Shown: positions 49,862 to 58,945 of the stretch, piece after piece
Numbering within the stretch: the stretch's first letter is position 1
Layout: every line of letters starts with the position of its first letter
DNA from: Cetobacterium somerae
GTDB lineage: Bacteria; Fusobacteriota; Fusobacteriia; Fusobacteriales; Fusobacteriaceae
NCBI RefSeq assembly: GCF_022430525.1
Contig: NZ_CP092520.1
Span: forward strand, 496,001-560,000
Direction: 5' to 3'
DNA length: 64,000 nucleotides
Program-made: the position numbers and the translations under genes
The notes under the pieces: generated by a model
Told to the model about the DNA's origin: nothing
Database searches by the model: none
What the model saw: the letters and a program-made list of their open reading frames with translations, nothing else

Positions 49862-51271
49862 ATGAAAGAAAAACACAAAGAAATGGGAGAGCAGCCCATC
49901 GGTCAACTGCTTTTAAAATTTTCACTTCCTGCTATGATTGGAATGTTTGTAAATGCTTTATACAATATAGTAGACAGAATTTATATCGGAAATATACCTG
50001 AAATCGGTCCGGTTGCTATTGCAGGTGTTGGGGTTGTTTTTCCAATAATGATAATCTCTCTTGGTTTCTGTCTTCTAATTGGATTAGGTGGTGCCACTAA
50101 TATCTCCATTTCATTAGGAAGAAAACGAAAAGATTTAGCTGAAAAATTTTTAGGTAATGCTACTTCATTATCAATTATATTCGGTATTGTTTTAAGTTTT
50201 ATAATAATTTTTACAATGGATCTATACATTGGAAAATTAGGAACAAGCCCTGTCACGGAACCATTTGCCAGAGATTACTTAACAATTGTCGCTCTTGGTT
50301 TTCCTTTTTTAATGGTTGGATACGCTACTAATGCAGCCGTTAGATCTGACGGAAATCCTAAAATTTCTATGATTACTCTTTTACTTGGAGCAATCACAAA
50401 TATCATTTTAGATCCTATCTTTATCTTTGGATTGAATTTAGGAGTTAAAGGTGCTGCACTTGCAACTATTATTTCTCAAATTGTTTCTGCAATTTGGACT
50501 GTTGGTTACTTCACATCAAAATTTAGTGGGATTAAACTCCATTTAAAAAACTTACTTCTTGAATGGGAAAAAGTTAAAGAAATTTTTATTATTGGTGCTG
50601 GACCATTTGTTTTACAATTAGGTTCTAGTGCTGTAAACTTTATATTAAATAGTAGTCTTATGAAATATGGTGGGGATACTGCTGTTGGAGCAATGACAAT
50701 TGTTAATGCAGTAAACACTTTTATTCTTATGCCTATTTTTGGTATAAATCAAGGAGTTCAACCTATTCTTGGATTTAACTATGGAGCAAGATTTTTTCAC
50801 AGAGTTAGACAAGCCTTTATACTAGCTGTGAAAGGCGCTGTTACTATTTCTACTATTGGATTTTTAGCTATTCAATTTTTATCTAAATATTTTATAGTTA
50901 TCTTTACTAGCAATCCTGAACTTTTAGATGCTGCATCAAAAGGTCTTAAAATTTTTACTTTAATGTTTCCTTTTATAGGTTTCCAAATTATAGCAGCAGT
51001 TTATTTTCAAGCTATTGGAAAACCAAAAACTACTATGTTTTTAAGCTTATCAAGACAAGTTTTATTTTTAATCCCCATTGTTTTGATTTTTTCTAGAATC
51101 TGGGGAGTTCGTGGTATATGGATGGCCGTGCCATCTGCAGATATATTATCTGTTATTGTTACTTTTATTATGACAAAAAAAGAGATGAAAAATCTTAAAT
51201 TTTTAGAAAACGAAGAGGACTTGAGAAAAAATGTCAACGAAAATCAATCAACTAGAGAATCAACCAATTAA
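49862..51271 (+). CDS. MATE family efflux transporter (MepA-like)
   Basis: 469 residues, about 12 helices. MGEQPIGQLLLKFSLPAMIGMFVNALYNIVDRIYIGN is the MepA-type start; VLQLGSSAVNFILNSSLMKYGG opens the second repeat, and NQGVQPILGFNYGA is the family motif. The C-terminal ~25 residues are polar and Glu/Asn/Arg-rich. Begins behind a GGGGG run. First of two adjacent, overlapping MATE genes. Confidence 0.88.
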   Translation: MKEKHKEMGEQPIGQLLLKFSLPAMIGMFVNALYNIVDRIYIGNIPEIGPVAIAGVGVVFPIMIISLGFCLLIGLGGATNISISLGRKRKDLAEKFLGNATSLSIIFGIVLSFIIIFTMDLYIGKLGTSPVTEPFARDYLTIVALGFPFLMVGYATNAAVRSDGNPKISMITLLLGAITNIILDPIFIFGLNLGVKGAALATIISQIVSAIWTVGYFTSKFSGIKLHLKNLLLEWEKVKEIFIIGAGPFVLQLGSSAVNFILNSSLMKYGGDTAVGAMTIVNAVNTFILMPIFGINQGVQPILGFNYGARFFHRVRQAFILAVKGAVTISTIGFLAIQFLSKYFIVIFTSNPELLDAASKGLKIFTLMFPFIGFQIIAAVYFQAIGKPKTTMFLSLSRQVLFLIPIVLIFSRIWGVRGIWMAVPSADILSVIVTFIMTKKEMKNLKFLENEEDLRKNVNENQSTRESTN

Positions 51272-52571
51272 TAAACTATTTTATAAATTTGCTATCCCAG
51301 CTTCAATCGGGATGCTTGTTAACTCCCTTTATGTCGTTGCTGACGGAGTTTTTATATCAAGAGGTATCGGAAGTATTGGAATTGCCGCTGTTAATATTGG
51401 ATACCCTATAATTAACTTAACAGCTGCTCTAAGTCTTATGTTTGGAGCTGGAGGAGCTACTTTAATCTCTTTAAAAAGTGATGACCAAGATTTTAAAAAT
51501 AAAAGTTTTACATATACAATTATTTTAAATCTTATTTTTTATATTTTAATAGCTTCTGTTGTTTTCATGTTTCCTAATAAAATAATGAAATCTCTAGGAG
51601 CAACAGAACTTTTGCTTCCCATGGTTAAAGATTATATGTATCCATGTATTGTAGCTACTTTCTTTTTAATGTTATCGATATCTTTAAATGCTATTGTTAG
51701 AAATGATAATGCTCCTAGAAAAGCCATGAATTCACTTTTTATTGGAGCTATTACAAATATTGTTCTAGACTATATCTTCATATTTAAATTGAAAATGGGG
51801 ATTGAGGGTGGAGCTTATGCTACAGCTATTGGACAAGTTTTATCAGCAGTATATTTATGTATGCACTTTCCTAAATCAACTTTTAGATTATCTTTTGATA
51901 TAAAAGATATCCAGTGGAATTTAATGGGAAAAATTTGTTCTTTAGGATTTTCATCTTTTATTTTAGAATTTGCAGTTATGGTAATAACAATTCTTTTAAA
52001 TATAACTCTTTCTAGAACAGAAGGACAAATAGGAGTTGCCGCTTACGGAATAATCTCTTATTCATTTGTTATCTATAGAATGTTATTTACAGGTTTAGCC
52101 CAAGGAATCCAACCATTAGTTAGCTTTAACTATGGACGTCGAAATTATAGAAGAGTTCTAGAAATTTTTAGATATGCACATAAATTCTGTTTTATAGCCA
52201 CTACAATAGCTTTAATTTTAATAAAATTCTTTGCTTTAGATGTTGTTAAAGTTTTTACACACGAATCTCATCTATTTGAGTATACAGCTAAAGGTTTATT
52301 TTTATACTCTAGTGCCATTATTTTTGTAGGAGCTAACTTTATGAATATCTCTTACTTACAAGCTATGGACAAAGCTTTTTTAGCTAATATAATATCAGTT
52401 TGTAGAGGTGTGGTATTTATGGGAATCGGAATTGTTATTTTACCAAAACTTCTTGGAGTTGATGGAATCTGGTTAACACTTCCATTTGCAGATGTATTAA
52501 CATTTATTTTAACTCTTATAATCTTTAAAGTTCTAGGTATTAATAAAAATTTAAAAGCCTCAAGTATATAG
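51231..52571 (+). CDS. MATE family efflux transporter (MepA-like), second copy
   Basis: 446 residues, about 12 helices. INQLENQPINKLFYKFAIPASIGMLVNSLYVVADGVFISRG parallels the start of the preceding protein, and GLAQGIQPLVSFNYGRRN matches its NQGVQPILGFNYGAR. The two are diverged paralogues. The first 41 bases overlap the end of the upstream gene in another frame, implying translational coupling. The pair could act as separate pumps or, less usually, as partners. Confidence 0.87.
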   Translation: MSTKINQLENQPINKLFYKFAIPASIGMLVNSLYVVADGVFISRGIGSIGIAAVNIGYPIINLTAALSLMFGAGGATLISLKSDDQDFKNKSFTYTIILNLIFYILIASVVFMFPNKIMKSLGATELLLPMVKDYMYPCIVATFFLMLSISLNAIVRNDNAPRKAMNSLFIGAITNIVLDYIFIFKLKMGIEGGAYATAIGQVLSAVYLCMHFPKSTFRLSFDIKDIQWNLMGKICSLGFSSFILEFAVMVITILLNITLSRTEGQIGVAAYGIISYSFVIYRMLFTGLAQGIQPLVSFNYGRRNYRRVLEIFRYAHKFCFIATTIALILIKFFALDVVKVFTHESHLFEYTAKGLFLYSSAIIFVGANFMNISYLQAMDKAFLANIISVCRGVVFMGIGIVILPKLLGVDGIWLTLPFADVLTFILTLIIFKVLGINKNLKASSI

Positions 52572-52602
52572 AAAAACTCAGAGAATATCCTCTGAGTTTT
52601 TT
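52572..52602. terminator. Bidirectional terminator after the MATE pair
   Basis: AAAAACTCAGAG (52572-52583) pairs with CTCTGAGTTTTT (52590-52601). Confidence 0.92.
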
Positions 52603-52605
52603 ATT

Positions 52606-53244
52606 TTATCTTATAAAGTGAGTGTATTTTTTATTTTCTTTTTCTGGTGGAACAATTGTATCTTTTGTATAATCAACCATCTTTAAAAGCCAAGCCATAT
52701 TTTTTCCCAAAATTCTCATTATTTGTTTTCCTTCTTCATCTTGCTCAACTTCTCCAGGTCTTAATCCATGTATTACACTCCAATAATTTGTTGAAGGCAT
52801 CAACATTTCTGAATAATTTAAATAATTATTTAACTGATCAAATGTTGGAACTCCTCCTGATCTTCTTACTGCAACAACTGATGCACCAACTTTATGTCTA
52901 AAAAGTCCTCCATTAACTGATGCTACATAAAATGCTCTATCTAAAAAAGCTTTCATAGTAGCTCCTAAAGAAGCAAAATGAACTGGCGACCCCAATAAAA
53001 CACCATCTGCTTCTTTAATCTTTTGTATCCACTCATTTACAAAATTTTCTTCACTCATAACACACTTTTCATCTCTATTTTTAGCACATCCATTACAACC
53101 TATGCAACCTCTAATAGCTTTATTTCCTACATGAATTATCTCTAATTCAATCCCTTCTTTTTCTAACTCTTCTCCTACCATCCTTAATGCTAAATATGTA
53201 TTACCTTTTTCTCTCGGGCTTCCATTAAATGCAACAACCTTCAT
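52606..53244 (-). CDS. Flavodoxin-fold NAD(P)H-dependent FMN oxidoreductase with Cys cluster
   Basis: 212 residues. The N-terminal VVAFNGSPREKGNTYLAL is the FMN-phosphate loop of the NADPH-dependent FMN reductase / iron-sulfur flavoprotein group. A cysteine cluster RGCIGCNGCAKNRDEKC (C47, C50, C53 and C61) could hold an Fe-S cluster. GSPVHFASLGATMKAFLDRAFY is the flavin-contact loop. Function likely low-potential electron transfer or quinone/nitro reduction. Divergent from coaBC. Confidence 0.82.
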   Translation of the reverse strand: MKVVAFNGSPREKGNTYLALRMVGEELEKEGIELEIIHVGNKAIRGCIGCNGCAKNRDEKCVMSEENFVNEWIQKIKEADGVLLGSPVHFASLGATMKAFLDRAFYVASVNGGLFRHKVGASVVAVRRSGGVPTFDQLNNYLNYSEMLMPSTNYWSVIHGLRPGEVEQDEEGKQIMRILGKNMAWLLKMVDYTKDTIVPPEKENKKYTHFIR

Positions 53245-53362
53245 AAAAACCTCCTTAAATTTAATTATAATTTTAATTATATAACAAATTCTGTTTTTTT
53301 TCAGCTTAAAATAGTATAATATATAAAAAAGATTCTAATTTTCTTTACTTAGGAGGATAAAG

Positions 53363-54547
53363 ATGAAAAATATTTTAATTGGAGTTACTGGTGGAATTGC
53401 TGCTTATAAGTCTGCTAATATAATATCTATATTAAGAAAAAAAGGATATAACGTTAAAGTTATAATGACTGAAAGTGCCACTAAAATAATTACTCCTCAA
53501 ACTTTAGAAACTCTTTCTAGAAATAGAGTTATTACAGATATGTGGGAAAGAAATCATCAAATTGAAGTAGAACATATCTCTTTAGCAGAGTGGGCTGATG
53601 CTTTTTTAATTGCTCCAGCAACTTACAATATCGTAGGAAAAGTAGCTAATGGAATTGCTGATGATATGTTGTCTACTGTTATTTCAGCATGTAAAAAGCC
53701 TACATACTTTGCTTTAGCAATGAATGTAAATATGTATGAAAATCCAATATTAAAAGAAAATATACAGAAATTGGAAAAATTAGGTTATAAGTTCATAGAG
53801 TCTGACGAAGGTTTTTTAGCTTGTAATGTTAATGCTAAAGGAAGATTAAAAAACGAAAGTGAAATAGTTGAAATTATAGAGAAGGATTTAACAACTCCTA
53901 TTCCTAAATTGCTAAAAGGAAAAAAAGTTATCATTACAGCAGGTAGAACAGAAGAACCTTTAGATCCTATCAGATATTTTTCAAATAGATCTAGTGGACA
54001 AATGGGGTATTCTTTAGCTAAGGTTGCTGTTGATTTAGGAGCTGATGTAACTTTAGTTTCTGGACCTACAAATCTTGAAATTCCTCATGGACTAAAAGAA
54101 TTTATTAGAATAAGAAGTGCTGTTGATATGTTTGACGCTGTTATGGAAAGGTTCGATTCTCAAGACATTGGTATAGCTTGTGCTGCTGTTGCGGATTATA
54201 GACCTAAAAACTATTCTACTGAAAAAATAAAAAAAGCAGATGGAGAACTAACAATAGTATTGGAGAGAAATCCTGATATTTTATTAAATATGGGTGAAAA
54301 AAAGAAAAATCAAATTTTAGTTGGATTTGCAGCCGAAACTGAAAATATAATTGAAAATGCAAAGAAAAAACTAGTTAAGAAGAATTTAGATTTTATTGTT
54401 GCTAATAATGCTGAAAATATGCAAAAATCAACTAACAGCATACAGATTATAAAAAAATCTGGCGAAAATATTATTTATAAAGAACAACCAAAATCTGAAA
54501 TTGCAAAACATATTTTTAATGAAATTTTAAAAGAAGTCAAAATGTAA
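53363..54547 (+). CDS. coaBC: Bifunctional phosphopantothenoylcysteine decarboxylase / phosphopantothenate-cysteine ligase
   Basis: 394 residues, two steps of coenzyme A synthesis. The CoaC domain (1-180) shows GVTGGIAAYKS, the catalytic-His region EHISLAEWADAFLIAPAT, and AMNVNMYENP. The CoaB domain begins at KKVIITAGRTEEPLDPIRYFSNRSSGQMG, with AAVADYRP and the K-x-K segment (KIKKADGELTI). An oddity: the usual LACGxxGxGRM loop with the CoaC catalytic Cys reads LACNVNAKGRLK here, so flanking glycines are replaced though the Cys remains. AGGAGG precedes the ATG and a TATAAT box lies upstream. Confidence 0.94.
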   Translation: MKNILIGVTGGIAAYKSANIISILRKKGYNVKVIMTESATKIITPQTLETLSRNRVITDMWERNHQIEVEHISLAEWADAFLIAPATYNIVGKVANGIADDMLSTVISACKKPTYFALAMNVNMYENPILKENIQKLEKLGYKFIESDEGFLACNVNAKGRLKNESEIVEIIEKDLTTPIPKLLKGKKVIITAGRTEEPLDPIRYFSNRSSGQMGYSLAKVAVDLGADVTLVSGPTNLEIPHGLKEFIRIRSAVDMFDAVMERFDSQDIGIACAAVADYRPKNYSTEKIKKADGELTIVLERNPDILLNMGEKKKNQILVGFAAETENIIENAKKKLVKKNLDFIVANNAENMQKSTNSIQIIKKSGENIIYKEQPKSEIAKHIFNEILKEVKM

Positions 54548-54551
54548 TCAA

Positions 54552-54582
54552 AAAAACAGGTAAAAAATTACCTGTTTTTCAT
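54552..54582 (+). terminator. coaBC terminator
   Basis: AAAAACAGGTAA (54552-54563) pairs with TTACCTGTTTTT (54568-54579). Confidence 0.92.
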
Positions 54583-54672
54583 TTTCTAATAAATTTTTGT
54601 AGGAAGTTTTAAATATTTTAAGAACAATTATAAAGTAGTATTAATATAAATACAATATAAATCTATAAAATC

Positions 54673-54706
54673 CTACTAAATTAATTTTTATTTTTTAATT
54701 TAGTAG
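54673..54706 (+). promoter_or_regulatory. Inverted repeat in the leader of the efflux operon
   Basis: CTACTAAATTAA (54673-54684) and TTAATTTAGTAG (54695-54706) form a perfect 12-base inverted repeat with a T-rich loop, ending about 10 bases before AGGAGTGAG of the first efflux gene. It may be a repressor operator or an mRNA hairpin limiting translation. Confidence 0.5.
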
Positions 54707-54729
54707 ATTTTTATCAGGAGTGAGGGATT

Positions 54730-56160
54730 ATGAAATCTTATATTTTTTTTGTTATTTTGCCTTTTTTATTAACAGGTTGTTTTGGTACTCCTAAGGTTAC
54801 TGAAACTCCTATTAAAACATTAATTACAGAAAATAAACCACAAAATAGCAACATTTTTTTTAAGTCACAACAATGGTGGCTTAGCACAAATAATCAGCAA
54901 TTGATTTCTCTAATTGATGAGGTTTTAAAAACAAATAGTGAAATTAAAATAGCTAAACTAAACATTGAAAAAGCAATGTATACCTTAAATTCTACAAAAA
55001 ACTCTAATCTTTCTAGCATAGATTTAGGAGGAAGTTGGAATAGAAATCATGTTTTAACATCTCATGTAAAAACAGATCTTCCTATAAAAGATATAAAAAA
55101 TAGCGATACTATTGATATGGGATCTTTAGCTATTCAAGGTCAATATATCTTTGATATTTGGGGAAAATTTGATGCTTTACAAAATCAAGCTCAATATTCA
55201 AAATTAGCTACAGAACTTCAAAGTGAATGGAGCACTCTAACTCTTTCAACAACAGTTGCAAATCTCTATGGAAAATATATTTTACTAACAAAAGAGGAGA
55301 ATATACTAAACGAAAAACTAAATATTGCAAAAGAGGTTTTAAATTATCAAAATATTCTTTATAAAACTGGCCTTGGAAATAAAGAAAACATTTTAACTGC
55401 TGATAATAATGTTAACTCTTTAAATCAAAAAATTGCTGAGATTGCCACTCAAAAAATCACTTTAAAAAATAGCTTTTATTCTCTTGTTGGAAATGTAAAA
55501 TCTAAAAATATTGATGAAATTTTATCAAATATAGATTATAACACCCCTGAGTTTGACTACTTTTTAAATATTCCCCAATATATTGATTCAGATATAGTAG
55601 TTAATAGACCTGATGTAAAATATTATTTAGCTTTAATTAATTCACAGAAAGAAAATTTAAAGTCTTTAAAGGCTGATTTTTATCCTAGATTTTCTATTAC
55701 TGGAAAATATGAGTATCAAAATTTGAATATTCAAGATTTATTAAAAGCTCATAGTACATTATGGGAATTCGGACCAAGCTTATATTTGCCTTTATTTAAT
55801 AGGAATACACTCACTCAAAACTATAATATCGCCGGAGTTAATTTAAATATTTTTATAGAAAACTATAATAATAATTTAATTAAAGCCTACCAAGATATTA
55901 ATAATAATCTTAATGCTTTAAAAACATCAAAAACAAATAACGAATTAGAAGAAAAAAATTACAATAATGTAAAATCTACTTATAATGATAATGATACCTT
56001 ATATCAAATTGGTAGCATATCTAAACTTGAGTTATTAAATCAAAAAAATAATTTACTTGATACTAAATTAAGTTATATTGAAAATAACTTTACATTATAT
56101 ACAAATCAAATTAATTTAATCGGATCCCTTGGTGGTTACTATAAAAATGAGGTGAAATAA
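54730..56160 (+). CDS. Outer-membrane efflux lipoprotein (TolC/OprM-NodT family)
   Basis: 476 residues. MKSYIFFVILPFLLTGCFG is a lipoprotein signal (Cys at about 17). WWLSTNNQQLISLIDEVLKTNSEIKIAKLNIEKA matches the OprM-family start (FxDxxLxxLIxxAL...N). IVVNRPDVKYYLALINSQKENLKSLKADFYPRFSITG is the second-repeat hallmark (RPDxxxAe...a...aG.a.a..fP.i.l.g). Forms the outer-membrane duct for the EmrA/EmrB genes that follow. Confidence 0.88.
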   Translation: MKSYIFFVILPFLLTGCFGTPKVTETPIKTLITENKPQNSNIFFKSQQWWLSTNNQQLISLIDEVLKTNSEIKIAKLNIEKAMYTLNSTKNSNLSSIDLGGSWNRNHVLTSHVKTDLPIKDIKNSDTIDMGSLAIQGQYIFDIWGKFDALQNQAQYSKLATELQSEWSTLTLSTTVANLYGKYILLTKEENILNEKLNIAKEVLNYQNILYKTGLGNKENILTADNNVNSLNQKIAEIATQKITLKNSFYSLVGNVKSKNIDEILSNIDYNTPEFDYFLNIPQYIDSDIVVNRPDVKYYLALINSQKENLKSLKADFYPRFSITGKYEYQNLNIQDLLKAHSTLWEFGPSLYLPLFNRNTLTQNYNIAGVNLNIFIENYNNNLIKAYQDINNNLNALKTSKTNNELEEKNYNNVKSTYNDNDTLYQIGSISKLELLNQKNNLLDTKLSYIENNFTLYTNQINLIGSLGGYYKNEVK

Positions 56161-56161
56161 A

Positions 56162-57325
56162 TTGGAGAATCAAACTACAAATCAAAATATTGTGACGGAT
56201 GAAACTAAAACTAAAAATAGAAAAGATGCTAAAAAAAAGATGGGTATTTTTCTTTTAATTATACTTGCTATTGGAATTTTATATCTGCTTTATTATTTCT
56301 TTTTCTTAAAAGGATATGAGGAAACTGAAAATGCTTACATTCATGGAAACCAAGTTTCTATCACAACACAAGTAAGTGGTGTTATCAATGAAATTAACGT
56401 AGAGGATACTCAATCTATAGTCGTTGGTACCCCTGTTATAAAATTAGATACTATTGATTATGAAATTGCTTTAAAAAACGCTGAAACAAAATTAGCAGAT
56501 GCTGTCAGAAAATACTATACACTACAAAATAGTGTAAAACTTAGTGAAGATAGTGTTGCAATTGCTAAAGCTAACTTAACTCTTGCTGATAAAACATTAA
56601 AAAGACAAACTATATCTAGTAGTAGTGGCATAACAAGCAAAGAGAACTTTGATACAACTAATTTTAAATATATAGATAGTAAAAATAGTTATGAACAAAG
56701 TTTAACTAATTTAGAAAATAGTAAAATTCAAGCTTTTAGTAGCAATATATATTCTCATCCTCTTGTTGCTGCTGCTGTTGAAAATTTAAAAAATGCTTAT
56801 TATAATTTAGAAAAAACTAAAATTTTCTCTCCAATTTCTGGAACTATTGCTCAAAAGCAAGTTGAATTAGGACAACAAGTAAAAGCTGGACAAACACTTT
56901 TTACTGTTGTTGACTTAAATAAAACTTGGGTTAATGCAAACTTTAAAGAAACTCAACTTGGAGATATAAAACCTGGAAATTATGTTGAAATTGTTAGTGA
57001 TTTAAATGGTAAAACTTATAAAGGAGTTGTTTCTGGAATATCTGCTGGATCTGGTAGTGCTTTTGCTTTAATACCAACACAAAATGCTACTGGAAACTGG
57101 ATTAAAATTGTTCAGAGGGTTCCTGTTAGAATTGACTTTGATCATGAAAGTTTAGAGAAGAATGGAGTTTTACCAATTGGGACAAGCTTAACTGTCACAG
57201 TTAATACAAATAAAAATGTTGATATTCCAAATCAATTTAAAGAGCAAAAATCAGACCTTTATAAAATTGACGAAAATAAATTAAATGTATTAATTGAAAA
57301 AATAGTTAAAGATAATAGCTTTTAA
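56162..57325 (+). CDS. emrA: EmrA/HlyD-type membrane fusion protein
   Basis: 387 residues. Short cytosolic N-terminus, one membrane helix (about 28-49), then the periplasmic adaptor: ETENAYIHGNQVSITTQVSGVINEINV (first lipoyl half), a coiled-coil hairpin (about 90-215), KIFSPISGTIAQKQVELGQQVKAGQTLFTVVDLNKTWVNANFKET (second lipoyl half and barrel). Starts with TTG after GAGGTG, one base past the preceding stop. Links inner-membrane EmrB-like pump to the outer-membrane factor. Confidence 0.9.
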   Translation: MENQTTNQNIVTDETKTKNRKDAKKKMGIFLLIILAIGILYLLYYFFFLKGYEETENAYIHGNQVSITTQVSGVINEINVEDTQSIVVGTPVIKLDTIDYEIALKNAETKLADAVRKYYTLQNSVKLSEDSVAIAKANLTLADKTLKRQTISSSSGITSKENFDTTNFKYIDSKNSYEQSLTNLENSKIQAFSSNIYSHPLVAAAVENLKNAYYNLEKTKIFSPISGTIAQKQVELGQQVKAGQTLFTVVDLNKTWVNANFKETQLGDIKPGNYVEIVSDLNGKTYKGVVSGISAGSGSAFALIPTQNATGNWIKIVQRVPVRIDFDHESLEKNGVLPIGTSLTVTVNTNKNVDIPNQFKEQKSDLYKIDENKLNVLIEKIVKDNSF

Positions 57326-57339
57326 GGAGGTTCTATATC

Positions 57340-58818
57340 ATGAACTCATCAATTATTTTTGCTACAATTGCTCTAGCTATTGGTTCTTTTATGAACGTCC
57401 TCGATATGACCATTGTTAATGTTTCTCTAAGTCATATTGCGGGAGACTTTGCTGTAGCTCCTGATCAAGGTACATGGGTTATAACTTCTTACGCTGTAGC
57501 TGAAGCTATATTTTTACCTCTTATCGGGTGGTTAACTAAACGTTTAGGAATTATTAAACAGTATTTAGGTGCAACACTACTTTTTACTTTAGCTAGTATG
57601 CTTTGTGGTATTAGTCCCTCTTATAGTTTTCTTCTTACTATGAGAATTTTACAGGGTGTTGTCGGAGCTAGTATGATTCCTTTATCTCAAACACTTATGT
57701 TACAACTATATCCTAAAGAAAAAAAAGGAATAGCTTTAGGAATTTGGTCTATGACTATCGTTATAGCACCAGTTGTTGGTCCTGTTCTTGGAGGATGGGT
57801 TACTGATACAGCTTCTTGGAGATGGTGTTTTTATATCAACCTTCCTTTTGGTATCATATCTAGTTTAATCGTTTATTATATCTTTAAAAAAGATATTGCT
57901 AAAGAAAAAACTGTTAAAGAACCTGTTGATATCATTGGATTTATCTTTTTAGCTATTGGTGTTGGTTCTTTACAACTTATGTTAGATAAAGGAAACGATT
58001 TAGATTGGTTTTCTAATAATACTATTATTGGTCTTAGTATATCCGCTTTTGTTTTTTTAGTCCTCCTGGTCATTTGGGAATGGCATCACGAATCTCCTGT
58101 AGTCAACGTAAGATTATTTTTAAATAGAAATTTCTGTGTTGGATCTTTCTCTTTAATGTTTTCTGTCTTAGCTTACTTCAGTGGAGTCGTTGCTATACCT
58201 CTTTGGTTACAAAACTATATGGGTTATACTGCTTTTATTAGTGGAAAATCAACTTGTACTTTAGGTCTTGCTATCTTAATGGTAGCTCCAATATTAGGTA
58301 AAAAAATAGATCATTTAGATTCCAGAAAGGTTGCTGCCCTTGGATTTTTTCTATTAGGTATATCAACATTTTTAACATCTAATTATTCTCCACAAATAAC
58401 TCCAACTTATGTTGGATTAACCAGATTTTTCAATGGTTTTGGTGTTGGAATTTTCTTCATAGCTTTAAATACGTTAACTCTTTCAAATATTAGTAACGAA
58501 AACTTAGCTAGTGCATCTGGAATTTATAATTTTATGAGAAATATTGGAAGTAGTTTAGGAACCTCGTTAGTTATTCCTGCGTGGAATCATACAATGGCCT
58601 TTCATCATACTATGATGGCTTCTGGTATAACAACAGCAAACCCTAATATTAATACTGCTATAAGTACTTCTGCTCAATCACTAGCATTAATAAATCAGCA
58701 AGTTGTTGTTCAATCTTCGATTATGGGGATTAATGATGTTTTAATTGGAAGTGGAGTTATATCTCTTTTATTGATACCATTTCTTTTTCTCGCCAAATCA
58801 ACAAAACCAGTTACATAG
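57340..58818 (+). CDS. emrB: EmrB/QacA-type (DHA2) MFS drug efflux transporter
   Basis: 492 residues, 14 membrane helices. MNVLDMTIVNVSLSHIAGDF (motif D1, with LDxTIVNVAL), PDQGTWVITSYAVAEA, GWLTKRLG (motif A), and APVVGPVLGGWVTDTASWRWCFYINLP (motif C and DHA2 signature) are visible. The third gene of the tripartite drug-efflux operon, 14 bases after emrA behind AAGGAGG. Proton-driven; substrate range unknown. Confidence 0.93.
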   Translation: MNSSIIFATIALAIGSFMNVLDMTIVNVSLSHIAGDFAVAPDQGTWVITSYAVAEAIFLPLIGWLTKRLGIIKQYLGATLLFTLASMLCGISPSYSFLLTMRILQGVVGASMIPLSQTLMLQLYPKEKKGIALGIWSMTIVIAPVVGPVLGGWVTDTASWRWCFYINLPFGIISSLIVYYIFKKDIAKEKTVKEPVDIIGFIFLAIGVGSLQLMLDKGNDLDWFSNNTIIGLSISAFVFLVLLVIWEWHHESPVVNVRLFLNRNFCVGSFSLMFSVLAYFSGVVAIPLWLQNYMGYTAFISGKSTCTLGLAILMVAPILGKKIDHLDSRKVAALGFFLLGISTFLTSNYSPQITPTYVGLTRFFNGFGVGIFFIALNTLTLSNISNENLASASGIYNFMRNIGSSLGTSLVIPAWNHTMAFHHTMMASGITTANPNINTAISTSAQSLALINQQVVVQSSIMGINDVLIGSGVISLLLIPFLFLAKSTKPVT

Positions 58819-58826
58819 TTTGGAAT

Positions 58827-58863
58827 AAAAATTGCTTATTAATTATAGTAAGCAATTTTTTTA
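58827..58863 (+). terminator. Terminator of the efflux operon
   Basis: AAAAATTGCTTA (58827-58838) pairs with TAAGCAATTTTT (58849-58860), followed by more T residues. Confidence 0.88.
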
Positions 58864-58945
58864 TACAAAGATAAATTCCTGAAGCTCTTTTATATTAAGT
58901 TTTTATAATTGACCACTCTTCTGACTTAATAACAATTATATCTGC

